This document shows positions 44,506 to 57,857 of a stretch of DNA of 64,000 nt, piece after piece. Position numbers and translations under genes: made by a program. Origin of the DNA: Brachypodium distachyon (Eukaryota; Streptophyta; Magnoliopsida; Poales; Poaceae). Under the pieces are notes generated by a model. The model was given only the letters and a program-made list of their open reading frames with translations. It had not been told where the DNA came from and did not search any database. Every line of letters begins with the position of its first letter. Position 1 is the stretch's first letter. Where the stretch lies: assembly GCF_000005505.3 (NCBI RefSeq), contig NC_016131.3:56405355-56469354 (forward strand). The letters run 5' to 3'.

Positions 44506-45602
44506 TTGCATGCACTTTCATGGCAGCAGGGCAGGAGTAGTGCAAAGTGCAGAGATGATAATGGGATGCTCATCATGTTCGCTCTTTTTTTTTTTCTAAA
44601 AAAAACTGCAGTTCACCAGCAACTAGCATAAGATGTGCCAAGTGCAGAGAACCTTCTTTTCATATACTATACTACGGTAGTACTTGATGCTTTGGAGCAT
44701 CCGCTTCTGTATGGATCTACTCAAAGTCTCGTAAGTTTGTCTGAGAACCAAATCTAAATCATGGTATTCCGGCTTTATTGAATCGCGAAACAAATAGTAA
44801 TTGTACAGAAGATCCATACACAAACACAAAACAACGATCAACAAAGCTAAAAGCTTTATTGTACCCATTCGAAGCAAACTTTCTTTGATATACCCTTCAA
44901 ATCTTGATGCTTCTCCGTGTATTCATGGACAAAATTGTAGAATACCACGTTTGTGCAAGTTGAACAGACCTCAAAGGTTTTGAAGAGTTGCATGTGTCGT
45001 CCACCTCAAACGATGAGAATCTAAAATCATTAAACGCATCATGGGCGAAAAATACCCCTTACAAGACGAGCAGTAAACTGATTCTCCGTCAATGAATCAA
45101 CAAGTAAAAACACGAAAAGACGTGTCATCAGAACCACTGACTTCATAACTTAAATTGCGCCTACACCGGAACGAGAAAAGAACCACGACCAATCTTCTAA
45201 ATAGAGACGTCTCCATCGTATCGAGAAGAACACTCAGACTCGAAAACGGCGGCGGCCAAGACTTTCTCCGTTGGCACACAAAGCTGATAGAGATACGGTT
45301 CTGGTTAGGTGTCACGGTTCTTTCTTTTTTTTGAGCGAAGGCTCACGGTTCGTTTTTTTTTTAGGGGAATTTTGCGCGACTCACGGTTCGTGGACACACC
45401 AAACTGCTCTGTGCCCATCAAGCCCATCTGTAAGAAGCCCACCTGCGACTCCGCGCGGCCCAGCCTCCATAATAACCTCGCAACGAGAGCTTCGCAGTTG
45501 GCATCGTGTCAGTCTCGACTCGCCGGCTCGTCTTGCCCCGTCGACTCCCTCCGCCCAATCTCCCTCTCGCCGACGCACGACGCCGGCGGGCGCCAGCCAG
45601 CC
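44506..45602. other. PLAA upstream region
   Basis: Spacer and promoter of PLAA, with T-runs near 45320-45365 and the 106-bp repeat copy 2. A TATA box is not obvious, as in many housekeeping genes. Confidence 0.4.
45382..45487 (+). repeat. 106-bp direct repeat, copy 2 (PLAA proximal promoter/leader)
   Basis: The partner of 41035-41140. It lies 116 bases before the PLAA ATG, so it is probably part of the PLAA promoter or 5' leader and is the likely source copy. Confidence 0.85.
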
Positions 45603-48600
45603 ATGGCAGAATACAACCTCAGCGCGCAGCTCACCGGCCACGAGGACGACGTAAGCCCTCGCTTACCCCCTCCGCTTATTACCTGCTCTCCCCGCTTTGC
45701 TTCCTCTCCAAGTCTGCGCGATTCCCCGGTCCCAACCGATCCCACCCCTCCACCCCCATCGCCGTCGGGTTCTGTTCGAGCCTGCGGCGGGTGTGGTGCC
45801 GTCGCGATCTGCTAGTTCGCCGGGTTTTGTTGGGAGAGCGGCGCGGGTTCGCGTAATTCGACCTAGCTTGCTTGCGCGGGTTCAGTTGGCTCGCTCGCTC
45901 CCTCGGTTCGATGCCTCCCCGTGAGTCGTAGATTCAAGTGTCCGTGCGAGTTTTAGTTCCGTCGGGAGGCATGCTTAGTAGATGCCGATTGCCCCCGCTT
46001 CTCTGTAGTATCTCTACTTGCGATTTCAGTGTGTTGCAGTGGGATTTAGGGCGTTTAGAGCTTTAGGGGGAGAATTATAGCTGACGGGTGTCTGATGATC
46101 GGTGTCGTTGTAGATTTTGACTAGGAATCATCAGTGTTACTTGGTTACTCGTTCCGTTTCACCTGAAATTCCACAATGTTGCGATTGTTGTCCTGATTTC
46201 AGGGATTCATTCATGTCCATCCATCCAGAATGTCTTGTTCTGGTTATTTATCAGCGGTTTTCTGGCCGCAACTGTAACCTTCAGCTTTTAGCATCGGAAT
46301 ACCAAACACTATACAGATTTTATTAGAAAGCATACCTCTTTATGTATGTCCATGTATATGCAAAGCTGCTAAAAGCAGCATGCATTTCTCGTGAATCAAT
46401 AATTACATATGTAATAATCATTCAGAAAATTGTAGGTGGTGATCACCGTGGATTGCTTGATTATTATTCAATGTTTTTGAAATTTGGCAGCAGTTCTTTC
46501 GCATATGTAGAGCACATCCCTGCATGACTTTAGCTAGTTTGAACCTTGCTTTGTGCAATTATTAGGTTATTCAAACCAAGAAGTTTGACCCTCCTTATTG
46601 CTACATTCGCCACACATTTGTTTCAAGATTGACTTGCCTATGCTTTTCATATAGGTTCGTGGCATCTGTATCTGTGGTGATGCTGGGGTTGCCACGTCAT
46701 CAAGAGACAAGACAGTGAGATTCTGGACACAGCACCCTGAAAAGAAGCATGAATATGTTCTTGCTAAGACACTCGTGGGCCATTCAAGTTTCGTGGGCCC
46801 ATTGGCTTGGGTCCCCTGTTCTGACCGCTTTCCTGAAGGAGCTATTGTTTCTGGTGGAATGGATACAATGGTGTTGCTATGGGATTTGCGTACAGGAGAA
46901 GTTGCCGGGACAATGAAGGGGCACAGTTCGCAAGTGACTGGCCTTGCTATAGATAACAATGGTGACATTATCTCTTCCTCCATGGATTGGTAGGTTTTTC
47001 TCTGATAAGTTTTATTCCTATGTAGAGCTTGCTTGCATATGGCTTCATCATACATTTGCTTGATTGCTTGCTTTTGTGCTAATTTCATCCTAGGGTTGTC
47101 TCTTTTTTTTTAACTTGTAAACCACTTTTTATTAGACTAAAGGTTGTACTATGTTGGTAATAGCATGGCAAGCAGATAATTTTTGTGAGGTAGTTATTCG
47201 GCAGAGGTCATAATGTACAATAAAAAAAAATAGCTTCATTACCTTTCCCTTTTTGGATCATTTATATTTCTTCATTCGCACAAATGCACATATGCTTCTT
47301 CTGTTTCTTCTACACTGAGTCCCTGATAAAAAAAGTTTGCTAATATTATACTTAGGTATTTTATAGGCATACATGTCTATGAATAATTTTATGCTGGATC
47401 ATTTCGTGTAATGACATCACAGGCTAATAAATGAACAAGTTCCCTATTAATCTATTATAGCTGTTGGCTTCTTGCTGTCCACACTGACATACCTATTATG
47501 CACAGTACTTTAAGACGGTGGAGAGATGGCAATGCTGTAGAGGTTTGGGAAGCTCATAAAGTTGCAGTGCAAACTGTTCTGAAGCTGCCCTCGGGAGAAC
47601 TATTTACAGGTACCTTCTGTTATGTCTATCCATTTCCATTTTTACTAGTTACTCTTATTTTTCTAGTCCCTCCGTTCCAAAATATAGGGCACGTAACTTG
47701 TGTTGACTGTCAAACTTTCTAAAGCTCGACTAACCTTATAGCAAAAAATATCAACATATACAATGACAAACCAATGCACATCAGCAGGTCACAACTACAG
47801 CACACTGGCCCTGATGCTTACCAGAGTTTTCAAGGATGAATTATCAAATATCTCATAAAAAATCCTCGAATAACTTGAACCAAAATTTACAAATTATTGA
47901 TTAATACTTTATCCTTTCTCCCCTTTCGTACAGGTTCGAGTGATTCCACTATTAAACTTTGGAAAGGAAGGACCTGTCTACATACATTCTCTGGACATGC
48001 AGGTTATTTGTTTACTCCTAATGTGTACTGGTGCTTTAAGTTTTGGCATGAACCGATTGTGAATATCTGTTTTTCTGGTGTCTTGAGCTTGCACTTTTAC
48101 TTCATCATTATCTATATATGTCGTTCAGCTATATAGTTAGGGTTTTTCATTTGCAATCAAGACAAAGTTTTCTCTGTTGAGAATTATCTCTTGTGCACTG
48201 TCGCAGAAGGTTTTGTGTTTTTAAAGCGAAAGACAGTAACCATCTTTGGTCAGTCTATTATTAAACCTTACCTTTTTGATATATCGGATGTGGTTTCCTT
48301 TTATTTTGTGTATTCAGTTTTGAGGTGTTATTGTTGTCCTCAATCCCATATACTTGACCTGTTGAAATAATGTTATTGCAATGCAGATACTGTCCGATGT
48401 TTAGCAGAGATGCCCGGGATGGGTATACTTTCTGCGTCACACGATGGGTGAGTGTTTAAATTACTCATCTAACTAGCCCCACTTGCTTCTGAGTGAAAGG
48501 ATAAAACAGTATGGTAGAAGTTATTATTAGTCTTTCTATTTTTTTGGTAAATTAAGATCTTTTTTGTTTAGTCTTTGATATTGCTACTAGAATTGCTATG

Positions 48601-51600
48601 GAACCTATTCTTATCAGAGAGCTGGCATGGGTTTTGCTGGAAAAATATGGCCAGCTGTTTGGCTGTTTACCTTTTATTATCATCTTACATTTATGTGCAT
48701 CAACATGTTCTTCTAGTTTATAATTACTATCTGTTTACTGATTACACATGATATTTTGTTTTGGTTGCAGAACTATCAAATTATGGGCATTAACTGGCCA
48801 ACCCCTGTTGGAGATGATTGGTCACACTTCTCTTGTATATTCTGTGGATGCACATTCATCTGGTCTAATTGCCAGTGGCAGTGAAGATCGGTCAGTCAAG
48901 ATATGGAAAGGTAATTTATTTTCTATGCTTTGGAGAATTCTTGTTTTCACAACTGGTTTGTCTAAAGTCTAAAGTCTAAACTTTTGTAAAACTGTGGTAA
49001 AACCAGTTTCTCCTTTGGCCCTGTCCAGTATTTGCTTGAAACAAATGAACAGTCCTACTTTGTCATAGTACTTCCTCATAACTCATAAGCGGGGACTCGA
49101 TTATTTAAGCAAAGATAACACATACTTTGACGGTTTGACCTCAAACATATTGGGTAGGGTTTCACGAGAAAAAATAGGTTAGCTGCACACTGAAAGGTAG
49201 TTGCATTTTGTATTTGTATTCCTAATTCCTCCTTTGGCTAGTCTATGATGCATGATCAGCTTCTTTGGTTTTCCTTGTGACGTGAGTCAGTCGGTGTTAA
49301 TCTTATTTTGCCTCCATGTTGAACATAGGAGTTCCAAAACCCGCACTGCATCTTCTTTCATGTATATCTATGATGGAAATCTGTTCTTGCTCTAGGACTA
49401 GTGATTTGATATGTAAATGCCATGGATGCAGCTAGGATCATCATTTCTTTGGCTGTTTTAGAATATTACTTGTTTGGATTCATAGTATGTGCTATTGTAG
49501 GTAAGGAAATTGTATTGTGGGTGGAAAATAGTGAAGTTTTATGTTTGGTTGTTGTTGTATGTAGCAGAATGCAAATTAAGTGCTTCATATACTTTGTTAT
49601 GTGACTGTCAAGTAATACATTGCAGATGGCATCTGTGTTCAAAGCATTGAACATCCAGGATGCATATGGGATGCTAAATTCTTGGGTAATGGAGATGTTG
49701 TAACTGCGTGTTCTGATGGAATTGTGAGGATATGGACAACCGACAGCAATAGGTTCTGCAGTGATGAGGAACTTGCAGCTTATACCGATATTATTTCTCA
49801 GTTCACACTAAGCAGGTTGTTCCCACAAGTTCCTGATTTTTTTTGTATTTCTGCGAAGTTTGCTGTCATCTTCTGACTTCTACTAAAAAAAACCATTCTT
49901 TTATCATATTATAATTTGCACGTATTGATGCTTATCATGTTTACTGTGTTGTCAAGTCCCTTTTCCCTAATAGTTCGAGTCATGTGATTATTTTTATTTA
50001 TACATTGACTGGTTCTAATTCAAGCAACGGATCTGTATGCCTTCTATTTTATTTCCACAGAAAGACTGTTGGTGGATTGAAGTTGATGGACTTGCCAGGA
50101 ATTGAAGCGCTGCAAGTTCCAGGTGATATATCTCAGATACATCACACGAGCATAGTGTTAATATTTCCATGACGCTCCAACTATTTATGGCGAGTTCTGT
50201 AGGCTGGGTGCTTTTTTTATCAAATAAATGCAAGCATATTATGGAGCTTAAAAATAAAATGGGATTGTAGATGTAATGTTGCAGGTCACAATGAGATCAA
50301 GCTTTTGTAATTAATTATTCATAGCTTTCCTATAAATTTTCTGGTGTTGTGTACTTATTGTGTATCTGAAGTAACTGAAAGTTTCCAGCGTTACATAATG
50401 CATTGGCATGATCTGCTGGGTTATATTTGCGTAGTAGTGTTATGTTTAACTTCTTTTTTTGCCTAAGCAGGAAACTCTGATGGGCAGACACTAATTATTA
50501 GAGAAGGGGATAATGGTGTTGCTTATTCATGGAATGCGAAAGAGCTAAATTGGGATAAAGTAAGTACCTTTGTGCTTTAGACCTTTCCATTCTATTTACT
50601 TGAGTTGCTACCTCTATTACTGTATTACATGAGATAATCTGCAAAGCTGAGGATGGTTTAATGTCTTGCTGTTTTCTGCTTCTTGATGTTGATCGAGTTA
50701 CTTAACTTAAAATACAAGCATGAGGCACTACTCCATGTCTCTGGCAGTATTGATCCAAATTCATACATAAAATCCTATAATAGTATAGGGCAAATGACAC
50801 CCATTTACTGACGACAAATTGAACCCTGTTTAGCACTCCAGATGCCTATACCATGTGTATAGCTGTTTGATTTGAGTTTATCTGTGATGTCGTCTTGTTA
50901 TCACCTGAATTGCTAGATTGGTGAAGTGGTCGATGGACCTGGGGATGCTGCTCAAGGTCAGGTTCTTGATGGTGCTCGCTATGATTTCGGTAAGTTAATT
51001 CCCGTTTGATGTGTGTTAGTGTTAACCTTTTCTTTCTGCTTATAGTATGTTTGATTTTTTTTTTCAGTTTTTAATGTTGACATTGGCGATGGAGAACCAA
51101 TTCGGAAACTACCGTATAATCGATCAGGTATATCACACATGTGTCTTGGTTTTTTAATGCATCTCTGCTATTGATTCTAGAGTAAACTAACTTAACTAGT
51201 ACTACAATATGTTCAGCGTAGAAAACTCATCATTTAAATGCTCATTCAATGTGAAGGTTTTTCTCAGCTTGCATACGCATGCACAGACTTGAGAGTCTGC
51301 CTCTTCGCTATTTTAGTACCCTTAAAATCTCAACTATGAATGCTTGTATGCAGATGATCCGTATGCAGTTGCAGACAAATGGCTCCTGAAAGAAAATCTT
51401 CCTTTGACATATCGCCAACAAGTGGTAGAATTCATACTGCAGAATTCTGGCCAGAACAATTTTGTCCCCGACCCATCTTTCCGTGATCCCTATACTGGTG
51501 GTAAGCATTTTTGTTTATATATATATGTGTGTGTGTTTGTGTTTTGGTAATTGTGTAAAAAATGACATATTTGAAAGTCTTGTGCTGCTGTTGACACTTG

Positions 51601-54600
51601 AGTTGATTATGCATCAGGTAATGCATATGTACCTGGGCAACCGTCTTCGTCAAATGGTATGTATCCATGCACACATTATTTAATTTGGTATTTGGTTTGT
51701 TACTACTTTCTTCCTTTCCTTTCTCCTCCTGTATGAAATGTAAACATCTAACCTTTTTTATTTGGCTTGTTCTGAGTCGTGACACAATGTTCCATACATA
51801 CTTGCAGGTAGTGCCCCAAAACAAACTTTCAAGCACATACCAAAGGTACCACTCACCTTCCTGTCGATCTAATGACTTGAGACATGCATCAACATTCGAA
51901 GTTAGCTACTACCATCATGTACAATGATCTTTTAAGCACATCGTGCCCACACAAAATATCCCAGAGATCAATTCTTTGTTGATGATTGCTTACCAGAAAC
52001 AAGTTACCATCAGACTTGTGGTAAGGCCTGTTGCAATCTCATATTTTTTTTTATTTCTTTTGTTTTGCAGAGCGGGATGCTATTATTTGAGACGGCTCAG
52101 TTCGAAGGAATCCTAAAGAAACTTACAGAGTTCAATGCAACACTTTCATCTGACTTGGTAACTTCTAGCCTATTTCTTGGTGGAATTAATGTATTTTTAA
52201 ATTTTAATACTTCTTCTAGAATCTGATGACTTTGTTACATCCTCAGTTATTTAGTTTAGTGCTATTACTATGTGTTCTGCCTATTCCAAGTGCACCGACA
52301 TGTGCTGGGTGCATCCATGCCCATGACCTAGTTTAACCATATGTTCAGGATATATCATGACTGTATTATTAGGATAGAAGTTCAAAGTGATTCATATGTG
52401 ATGAAGCATGAATAAGACTTTACTATAGTGCTGTCATATGAGTGTGGTTCATCAAGCACAAAGCTAAAAAAAAGTCTGCATGTTGTGAATGGATTTACTT
52501 GGACTTGACCACAGTGAAGTTCAATCTATTAGCTCCACATTGGATGTTTAAAATCACAATCCTTTCCAAACAAGTTAATTATGGGATTTTTTTTCTATGG
52601 CATTGCATACTTTTAGTAGATTCATCCTGTCCATTATGGAACCTACACGTATTATTTAGGATTAAATAATAATAGTTGACTTCTCTCTATTCAGGAACAA
52701 AAACATTTATCTTTATCCGAGGCTGAGTTTTCAAGATTTGCTGCTATAGTGAAAGTATTGAAAGATACATCATTTTATCACACAAGCAAACTTGCAGATG
52801 CTGACATGGCTTTGTTGCTGAAAATATTGAAATCTTGGCCTTCGCAGATGATGTTTCCAGGTACATTGTTTCTCTAAAATCTACAGCACCTGTTTTCACC
52901 TGGTGATTACTAAAGCAAATTTTTTTTTATGTAAGTTGAATCAAAAATAAATACATTAGGAATTATTGGAATTCTTTAAGTAATTCCAAATGAATTATTA
53001 TTGTTATAACTTGCAATAGAATTCTTTGTTACAATTGAAAATTCCAATTACAGTGATCACGTTGTTCTTCATGTCTAGTTTGAATTATAGAGCTAAAGTT
53101 TGATGCTTGTTACTCCCTCCGTTCCTAAATACTTGTCGCTGTTTTAGTGCAAACTTGTACTAAAACGGCGACAAGTATTTAGGAACGGAGGGAGTATTTA
53201 ACAAAATCATCATTTTCCTGCTGTTAAAAGCAAGCAAAGTCATTGTAACACCTACTGATGAGGACAATTTTGTGTCGTAAGCCCTCGGTCTTTGTCAAAG
53301 ATTTCACATAATATTCAACCAACCAAGATGCCAAATCATTTAATTTGGTTTATTTTGAACCTCCGCAATAAAAGGGCTGTGTGCATCCTTCGATGCAGTG
53401 GCTGAGGTATATCCCCTTTTCGAAAAACAAAGTGGCCCGTGCAGTTGCCTAGAATCAACTATACCTGGGCATTTCTCGGGCCGGGCTTGTCAAAGCCTGA
53501 AATCCCGAGCCCGGCCCGAATCCCAAAATTTCGCAAAACTTAGGCCCGAGCCTGGCCCGGCAAAAAGCCCGACAATTTTCAGATTGATGACTAAAATCAC
53601 AGCACGTATACATAATCAACTTCAGATCTGCACTGAACACACACGGGGTCTGCACATGAACACACACGGGATCTGTGCATACACACACACACACACACAC
53701 ACACAAAGGACGAACGAACTCATGAATATACAGTCAACACATCATGGATACCATCGAGGAACTTGCTGTAGCATCAAACAACAAAGCAGCTTCTCATAGA
53801 AAAGAAAAAACAAAGAAGGAAATAGCAACAGCAGCCGGAGGCTTCAGATCTGCAGTGGACGAAGGAGTGGGCTTCAGATCTGAGGGAGATGGCGGAGGGA
53901 GTTGGCTTCAGATCAGCGCTTGGCGAGGCAGACCGTGGCTCCGTCGCGCGGTAGAAGGAGAGGAGGCCGTTGTGTGGTGGTCGGGGGAGAGGAAGGAGAC
54001 CGTGGTGCCGTTGCGTGGTGGTCTGGGATTTGGGGTCGCCGCCAGGACCGATCTCTGCGGGAGGGAGGAGTTGAGCAGGGTTTGGGAGGCAGTTAGGGTT
54101 CGGGAACATAATTATAGGCGGAGTTGTTGGGCTGGACTGGCCGCCAGAAGGCCCAGGACGAGCTTTGTCTACAGTCCAGATGCATTGTCGGGCCGGACGG
54201 GTTTATTTCAGGCTGAAAATTAAAGCCCAAGCCCGGCCCGAAAATTGTCTCGGGCTGAAAACTGAGGCCCGAACCCGGCCCGGATGTAAAGCCCGGCCCG
54301 GTTTTTTCGGGCTGGGTTGTCGGGTTGGGCTGCCCATGCCCAGGTATAGAATCAACTAGGGTTATTATGTTCAAATATTTGAAGCTGCACCTTGTTGTTT
54401 CTCGATGTATATTGTTTTCGGTTCATGTGAATAATTTGTCCATCTCTACCTCGCAGTTATTGATTTTTTGAGGATGTTGGTGTTGCATCCTGACGGAGCT
54501 ACTTTACTTCTGAAGACCATCGAGAGTGGAAATGGTGAGTTTTATGCTGTCTGCTAATGCTTTGCTTGGTCATTTCTGTCCGAGCTATCTCCTCAGTCTT

Positions 54601-55758
54601 GTCATGAGTTATCTTCAAACTCAGATAGTTTAATTATCTTCATTTACCTCCCTTGCTCATTAAAGAATAACTGCTATTTTTTCTTTATCAAAACGTGCTG
54701 CTATCTAATGTTGTTTATTGAACTATCTTTCCTTATGTTACTTATCAGATGTACCCGTGGAGACTTTTCGTAAAGCTCTGGCTCTACCTGTGCATCCACC
54801 GAATGTGCTTACAATCCTCAAAGCAATTACCAACTTATTCGACAAGTCATGCTTACACCCATGGTTGAGAACACATTGTGCCGAGGTTAGTTCTCAAAAT
54901 AAAGTAGCTATTGGTTTTGATTTATTTGATAGATGTTGTTCAGTTTTTGTGGAAGGCTGACTTTTGTTTGCTCATATCAGATTATTGATTCCGTCTCAAG
55001 CTGCAAGCCATCTTTTAGCAAGAATGCACACTTGGCATATGCCACTCTTTTACTCAAGTAAGTTCTTAGTTGAATTCTGCTTATACCTAGTTCTGCATTA
55101 AAAGAAATGGTCATGATGTTAGAACATAATAAGCAGCACTACGTTGATCATGATTTTAGAACATAATATGCATACACACACATAGCAATGCGGATTTCCC
55201 TACAACATTATCTCCCTTGGCCAGTTGTTCACTAATTTATATATATTTCTCTGCAGCTATTCTGTTCTTTCAATTGAATCTAAGGATGAGCAAAGTCAGG
55301 CACAAATTCTCTCTGCTGCCCTTGAAGTGAGTCTCTACCCCTCTGACCTCCATACTCACTCCACCCTTCGCAGTCCACTCATGCTTTTCTCATCTGGGTC
55401 CGCAGATTGCTGAAGACGATACCCAAGATTTTGACTCAAAATACAGGGCCCTCGTCGCGATCGGCTCTCTGGTATCCTTCTCGACAATTCCATTATGCGA
55501 TGCCTCCTAATAAACATTTTTTTTGTGTGTGTGTGATGAATCCTAATAAATGTTTTGCTTGAGTGCATTTCTGTTGCTGCTCACCATCTTTGCACATGCT
55601 TTCCTTTAACCTGGCTTTACCCCCTATAGATGTTAAACGGCCTCGTGAAGTCCATCGCCCTCGACCTTGACGTGAAGAGCGTCGCGAGCAGCGCAAAGGC
55701 ATCCATGGACTCGAAGATCGCGGAAGTCGGGGCTGATATCGAGCTGCTGCTACGATGA
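45603..55758 (+). CDS. PLAA: Phospholipase A2-activating protein homologue (PLAA/DOA1/UFD3)
   Basis: Twenty-two exons join in frame to 754 residues: 45603-45650, 46655-46989, 47506-47609, 47934-48002, 48387-48447, 48771-48910, 49626-49815, 50061-50122, 50471-50559, 50917-50989, 51068-51127, 51354-51500, 51618-51656, 51808-51845, 52071-52157, 52695-52860, 54457-54534, 54749-54885, 54981-55057, 55257-55326, 55406-55471, 55630-55758. Residues 1-315 are WD40 repeats (MDTMVLLWDLRTG, STIKLWKGRTCL, TIKLWALTGQPL, RSVKIWK). A PFU ubiquitin-binding domain follows (about 337-430). The C-terminal ~270 residues form a PUL armadillo-like domain, which binds Cdc48/p97. The protein is an adaptor in ubiquitin-dependent Cdc48 processing and ubiquitin recycling. 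The length matches plant relatives (~760). Introns hold several MITEs and an 885-bp element, with coding parts intact. Confidence 0.95.
47665..47760. mobile_element. Stowaway-type MITE fragment in PLAA intron 3
   Basis: It starts with the CTCCCTCCGTTCC-like end (TCCCTCCGTTCC) and runs into a typical 'tatcaacatata' interior, but no right terminal repeat was found. Probably a decayed half. Confidence 0.4.
53113..53194. mobile_element. Stowaway MITE, near-perfect hairpin, PLAA intron 16
   Basis: 82 bp from CTCCCTCCGTTCC to GGAACGGAGGGAG, flanked by TA on both sides. The two arms pair over ~36 bases with a single mismatch around a 10-base loop. TA duplication and CTCCCTCC ends define a Tc1/mariner-derived Stowaway. 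Confidence 0.9.
53462..54346. mobile_element. 885-bp non-autonomous DNA element with 12-bp flanking duplication, PLAA intron 16
   Basis: Its ends are TACCTGGGCAT and ATGCCCAGGTA. It is flanked by TAGAATCAACTA at 53450-53461 and 54347-54358. Subterminal regions repeat GCCCGGCCCG motifs many times on both sides. The interior includes a (CA)n run at about 53682-53705 and a moderately GC-rich part. No transposase is present. GGGCCGGGC-rich subterminal repeats recall hAT or MULE derivatives, but the long duplication does not fit hAT (8 bp). Confidence 0.75.
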
Positions 55759-56609
55759 GAAAGTGACGCCACCGGACAGTCGGAAAGATAAAACAGCCTC
55801 TCCCTTACTGGAGGGGTCATTGTTCTGGGTGATGCTTATCATCACTCGTCATGGAGCAGTGCTTGGCGCAGCTAGGCGGTCTGGTAGTAGTCCTAGTAGT
55901 TCACCACACAGGCGCTCCAGTCCGGGGAGCTAGCACCATAGCGCTTTTGCGAGAATTTAGCAGAGTTTGCGCCTTGTAAAATCAGTATGGCCCTGATATT
56001 GTTATGCGCTGGCGACTGAATATGTTCCCATGTTTAATGCACTGCATATTTAATATCAATTCTTTCACCAACATGCTTAAAATTTCCTCTACCCTGGAGT
56101 ATACATGATTTTTTTTATCAATATAAACACGGTGTAACTTTAAAAAGTTTGACTTAAGAAAAATTAAATAATGTGCCTCATTTAGGGAATTGAGGGGAGC
56201 AAAACATCTGTGTTTGAAAAATTACAAAACGGTAGATGCATTTGTGTTAATGCTATAGAAACTATTTTTAAATGACCACTGACATCCACATTAGGAATTT
56301 GGCAGCCTGCCGCCTCCACGGGAAACTGAATTTCTTCTACCCTACACTGTAAAGTAAACAAATTCTTGTACCCTATATTCTAGAAAGAAAAGAACAGGAT
56401 GTTTATTGCCACAACCTGGGGTAATGGCACTGGGTGGTAACAGAATTAGATAGAGCAGTTGCTGAAAGTACAACAAAGCTGATAGTTAAAGGCAATGTTT
56501 TGAGTTCAGCGAACTAAAAGCAAAGTGTGCAGGGAGGAAGAGTACAACACATTACTGTGGAAAGCTTTAAGTTCAACAAGGAGAGATTCAAAAGTAAAAA
56601 AGGTATGTC
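55759..56609. other. PLAA 3' flank
   Basis: 3' untranslated region of PLAA to about 56070, then AT-rich spacer. No further gene is recognised before the tRNA. Confidence 0.45.
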
Positions 56610-56682
56610 TCCATTGCCGGGATTTGAACCCGGGTCGCCTGGGTGAAAGCCAGGTATCCTAACCGGGCTGGACGACAATGGA
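56610..56682 (-). tRNA. tRNA-Glu (anticodon UUC)
   Basis: A 73-nt cloverleaf on the minus strand. Acceptor arms are TCCATTG/CAATGGA, anticodon stem CCTGG/CCAGG with loop CTTTCAC, and T arm CCGGG-TTCAAAT-CCCGG. The anticodon TTC is complementary to plus bases 56645-56647. Box-B-like GGTTCAAATCC is intact, so it is probably transcribed by RNA polymerase III. No intron. Confidence 0.93.
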
Positions 56683-56904
56683 TTTGTGATGACTTGCGAG
56701 ATTCTAGCTAAATATTGTTGACACTGTGAACCGCTGTCTATTTCGTGGTTCTGAGAGGTTTGGACATGAAAAGCCATTTGTTGATGTAATTTACATGGAA
56801 ATTGGACTAAATTCAGGCCTTCCAAACAGGCCCATACCTGTATGTAGCATGTGTCGACCAGCTGCTCGCCTGCATAGACCCACCTAATTCACTGGTAGTC
56901 ATAA

Positions 56905-57103
56905 ATATAAGATGTTCTACCTTTGTCTTAAATCAAATAATTTCAAGTTTGACCAAGTTTATAGAAAAATATATCAATACATATAACTTCAAATGACTAT
57001 ACCACGAGATGTTAGTATATTTTTTCATAAATTTGATCGAACTTTAAAAAAATTGATTTAAGACAAAGGTAAAACATCTTGTATTTTAAAATGGAGTGAG
57101 TAC
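56905..57103. mobile_element. Decayed Stowaway-type MITE
   Basis: Inverted segments AAGATGTTCTACCTTTGTCT and its near complement 'gacaaaggtaaaacatctt' lie at either end of an AT-rich interior with 'gtttgaccaagtttatagaaa'. The outer CTCCCTCC ends are worn (right end 'atggagtgagta'). Confidence 0.55.
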
Positions 57104-57739
57104 CGGTCATGATTGCCGCCCTTGCCCAATTTTTATTTTGTCACATGATCTACGGTGGTTTAGGACATGTTACCGTACTGCCAGCAAAACATGAAATGCA
57201 AAAAAAAAAAACTCAGAAGATTAGGTTGATTAGTTGTAACATGTAACATCTACAATTTACAAAACTGTATCTTCAAATTTGTTTTGGACACTGGAAAAAA
57301 AAGATAAACCCAATCATGAACAATAGCAAAAATATGCGTACAATTCACCGTTTTTTTTCTCATATAGGTGGATCAAATTTGAAGAACTTAAATTTTATAG
57401 GATGGTTGATTCATATAAAAAAAATAGTAACGCATGGTACGGTACGTCTTCAATGCTAGAGAAGCACGTTTGGTCAGCGGTAGCCCTCTTGATCGGTCAA
57501 GAAAGAAGGTTTGCACTGCGTCACCACGATCCTAAGCAAAGAAAAGCCTACTTCGCCAAGCAACTTTTCCTTAAAGCAAATAAGAGTGAGGTCTTTTATG
57601 GTCAAAAGAGCCCAGAATTCTAATAGCGATCAGATTCTTTGGTATGAACCTATCATCAAAGCAATGGATCGCAAGACTCGAAATCAAAAGCAAGAAAGGA
57701 GCTAATTAAAAGCAATACTCCGCTGCTTGTAAATAGTTA
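57104..57739. other. Intergenic, AT-rich
   Basis: No gene or clear repeat. A short plus frame at 57402-57623 is not recognised. Confidence 0.4.
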
Positions 57740-57857
57740 CTCCATCCGTCCCATGTTAAGTGACGTAAAAAAATGATTTAAATTTTCTTAAATATGGATG
57801 TATCTATGTATAAAAAACGTATAAATACATGTAATAGAAAGTCACTTACGGAGAGAG
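57740..57857. mobile_element. Stowaway-type MITE
   Basis: 118 bp between TA dinucleotides. The ends are CTCCATCCGTCCC and its worn complement, with inner inverted pieces 'agtgacgtaaa' and 'tcacttacgg'. Confidence 0.65.

Noticed and set aside
53682..53705. (CA)n run as a regulatory element
   Set aside because: An ordinary microsatellite inside a non-autonomous element in an intron.
56610..56682. Unusual tRNA-Glu D-loop
   Set aside because: The loop is one base longer than in common plant tRNA-Glu, which is within normal variation; the stems all pair.
57402..57623. 73-codon plus-strand frame
   Set aside because: No recognisable domain, no promoter or splice context, AT-rich spacer.
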